A stretch of 64,000 nucleotides of DNA from Hymenolepis diminuta (Eukaryota; Platyhelminthes; Cestoda; Cyclophyllidea; Hymenolepididae), in NCBI GenBank assembly GCA_900708905.1, contig CAADRB010000037.1:121188-185187 (forward strand). Direction: 5' to 3'. Within the stretch, counting starts at the first letter, position 1; each line of letters begins with the position of its first letter. Under the pieces are notes generated by a model, which had not been told where the DNA came from, did no database searches, and saw only the letters and a list, made by a program, of their open reading frames with translations. The translations under genes were made by a program, and so were the position numbers. This document shows positions 62,114-64,000 of the stretch, piece after piece.

Positions 62114-64000
62114 GGTGATGAAAGGTTAGCTAGAAAAATCACTTGAATTCACGTCAATCAAGTTTGTTGATTAATGATTATACATATATGCGTTTATATT
62201 TTAACCAAATATAAATTTAAACGGACAGATATATTGTTTATTTACAAAATTTTTACAATCTTTCAAGACGAGGAATTTTTAAATTTTCTCCTAGTAACGC
62301 ATAAAGACCCAAAAAGACCACAAAGAGAACGCCTCTTGACTACTTGCGTCAATCGTAACGGCTAAGGTTAGTAGGCGAGGTAAACTTGGCGATGGGGGGA
62401 ACCCAGTCATATTAAAACAGTAGTGTCATAAAGAAGGAGAAGGGCACTGAGAGTCAGAGTACCTCAGAGAAGATCTGTCAAATCACAGACCACCGCGTCT
62501 TCTGGTTGGTAGTTATAAAACGTAGGTGAGTGAGGATGGTTACGAAATCACATTGAATCATGTCATGAAGAGTTTACTATGAAGAGGATGGAAATTGAAA
62601 TCACTATGACAATACGTTTGATGAGAAGGTGACATATTCAGATTTCAGATAGTGTACGACACTTGATACTTTGATGTACTCTAACGTATTCTAAACATTA
62701 CATATAATACGACAGCCTCTTTTGTTTATCTACCCTCTATAATCAAAACTGTAAAGTTTTGTTTTCAAATTAATAATAGCAATCAGTGAAAATCTCTGTC
62801 TTTCCTATTTTGGTGGTGGAAATGAGGATGAAGGAGGTTGGGAGTGGACCGAACAAATACACTGAAACAAATTTACCTCTCAAACGTTAGACCAGCGAGA
62901 GGGTTTCCATCTAACGCAAAAGCATAAACGCAACGTTATTTCAAAAACCAAAATGTGTTATCGCGTACTGATTGGTCACTGGAAAAGGGTTGCCATTGGA
63001 AAAAGTGGTAAAGTAATCTCTAAGTCACCAATAACAGCTTCATTGTATAAGGATGTATAGAAGGATATTGAAATAAAGGTGGCAGTAAAGATCTCCCATA
63101 AACAAACTGCCGTGTTTTCGAGGCACTATGAAATTAGCAAACAATTTGTTTGAGTGCAAAGGTGGCGGAGGATTTGTAATGAAACAAAAAATTGTCCAAT
63201 AAAACTCAGGACCGCAGGTTCTATAATGTGATTCCGAGCAGGTAGATATAAATGTGATATGATAAACTCCCTTTGTGACACGGCCACGTAAGGACGACTA
63301 ACCTCTTTGTCCTCAAATGTATTCTAGTTTGTCTGTCAAATAAACGATGTGGAAACAAACCAGATTTGTATTTTCGGGGTCTCTGGAGTGTTGTACGTTG
63401 TTCCCAATGCGTCAGAGGAAATAGATCAAATTTTAAATAAAGGTCCATATATTATTATACTTTTGTTAAAAGCGCTATCAATTAATTAAATAAATTTAAA
63501 AATGTTCGATTGCTCCTCGATCACTTCGATTATGCATCGGAAGGGCAGGAAATAGTCTTAGACCCATATGAAAATGAGATCAGAAGTCTCTGCTAGCTCT
63601 TGTGGTAAAATGTATGCAAGATAGAAATGGTAATGAAAATTTTCGGTGTCGCGAATTTCCTGATACGCAATTTCGTGGAGTGAGAATTGTACCAGCATTT
63701 GCATTTTTGGTGTAGCCAAACCAGCACTCACAGCGTTTGGATAATTTTTTGGCACAAAACTCCAGGAGAAGAATACTGAATCCAGGCTCTCTTAGTCCGA
63801 TCAAAGGAAATGACTCAGAATGAACCCTAGCGATACCATAGAGGAGTTTCTTCTATGCAATATTCAGTCGGTAATTTTGCCCACTTAGTGTATGTGGGGT
63901 ATAAGATGGTTAAATTTCCATTTTTAATTGAGTTATAATGATCTGAAGGTGTTTATTCATGCGATATGATCCTAATCTGTATCCAAGTCGCCCTAACCGG

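Larger units (their letters stand above)
57770..64000. other. Gene-poor region upstream of the TDG-like gene
   Basis: About 6.2 kb with no exon I can support. It contains three-copy repeat C (59111-59353), a SINE-like head (59590-59660), an 18-bp palindrome (60331-60348), a 30-bp tandem repeat (61084-61165) and a dispersed repeat copy (61908-62113). The TDG promoter should lie at its left end. The rest is AT-rich and unexplained. Confidence 0.6.

Noticed and set aside
62640..62790. Possible fourth copy of the three-copy repeat, and a match to 60840-60945
   Set aside because: Only short AT-rich blocks match and the order of landmarks is incomplete.

Overview
The window looks like nuclear DNA of a flatworm (Platyhelminthes), probably a parasitic cestode or trematode. 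The evidence is AT-rich non-coding DNA, spliced animal genes, a mix of very short introns (32-42 nt) and introns of several kb, and candidate trans-splice acceptors directly at start codons. The species cannot be named from the sequence. I joined exons by hand, using splice sites, reading phase and remembered protein families. No search or RNA data were used.

Layout. (1) 2843-18987, plus: a complete 12-exon AMP deaminase (AMPD2-like, 830 aa). (2) 24782-26506, minus: a short perilipin-like lipid-droplet protein (267 aa, 4 exons). (3) 30014-39567, plus: a FAM114A (NOXP20) family protein (816 aa, 8 exons) with acidic tryptophan DDPW repeats. (4) 42370-48310, minus: BRAP/BRAP2, an E3 ubiquitin ligase with RING, UBP zinc finger and coiled coil (546 aa, 9 exons). 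(5) 50486-57769, minus: a thymine-DNA-glycosylase (TDG) catalytic domain joined to a long Gln/Ala-rich tail (773 aa, 7 exons). The large intron of this gene holds a CpG- and GA-rich block and two plus-strand ORFs. AMPD2/PLIN and FAM114A/BRAP are tail-to-tail, PLIN/FAM114A are head-to-head, and TDG/BRAP are tandem.

The genes do not form one pathway. AMP deaminase acts in purine nucleotide balance, perilipin in lipid storage, FAM114A probably in Golgi/vesicle trafficking, BRAP in Ras-MAPK scaffolding and ubiquitination, and TDG in base-excision repair. Order and orientation look like ordinary animal gene placement.

Non-coding DNA holds several repeat families. They are a decayed mariner element in a FAM114A intron that has been split by a second repeat, that second repeat as three dispersed copies, tRNA-derived SINE-like heads, two further dispersed repeat pairs, a 30-bp tandem repeat, AT and GA microsatellites, and one 14-N assembly gap. 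About 57770-64000 and 1-2842 contain no gene I can support.
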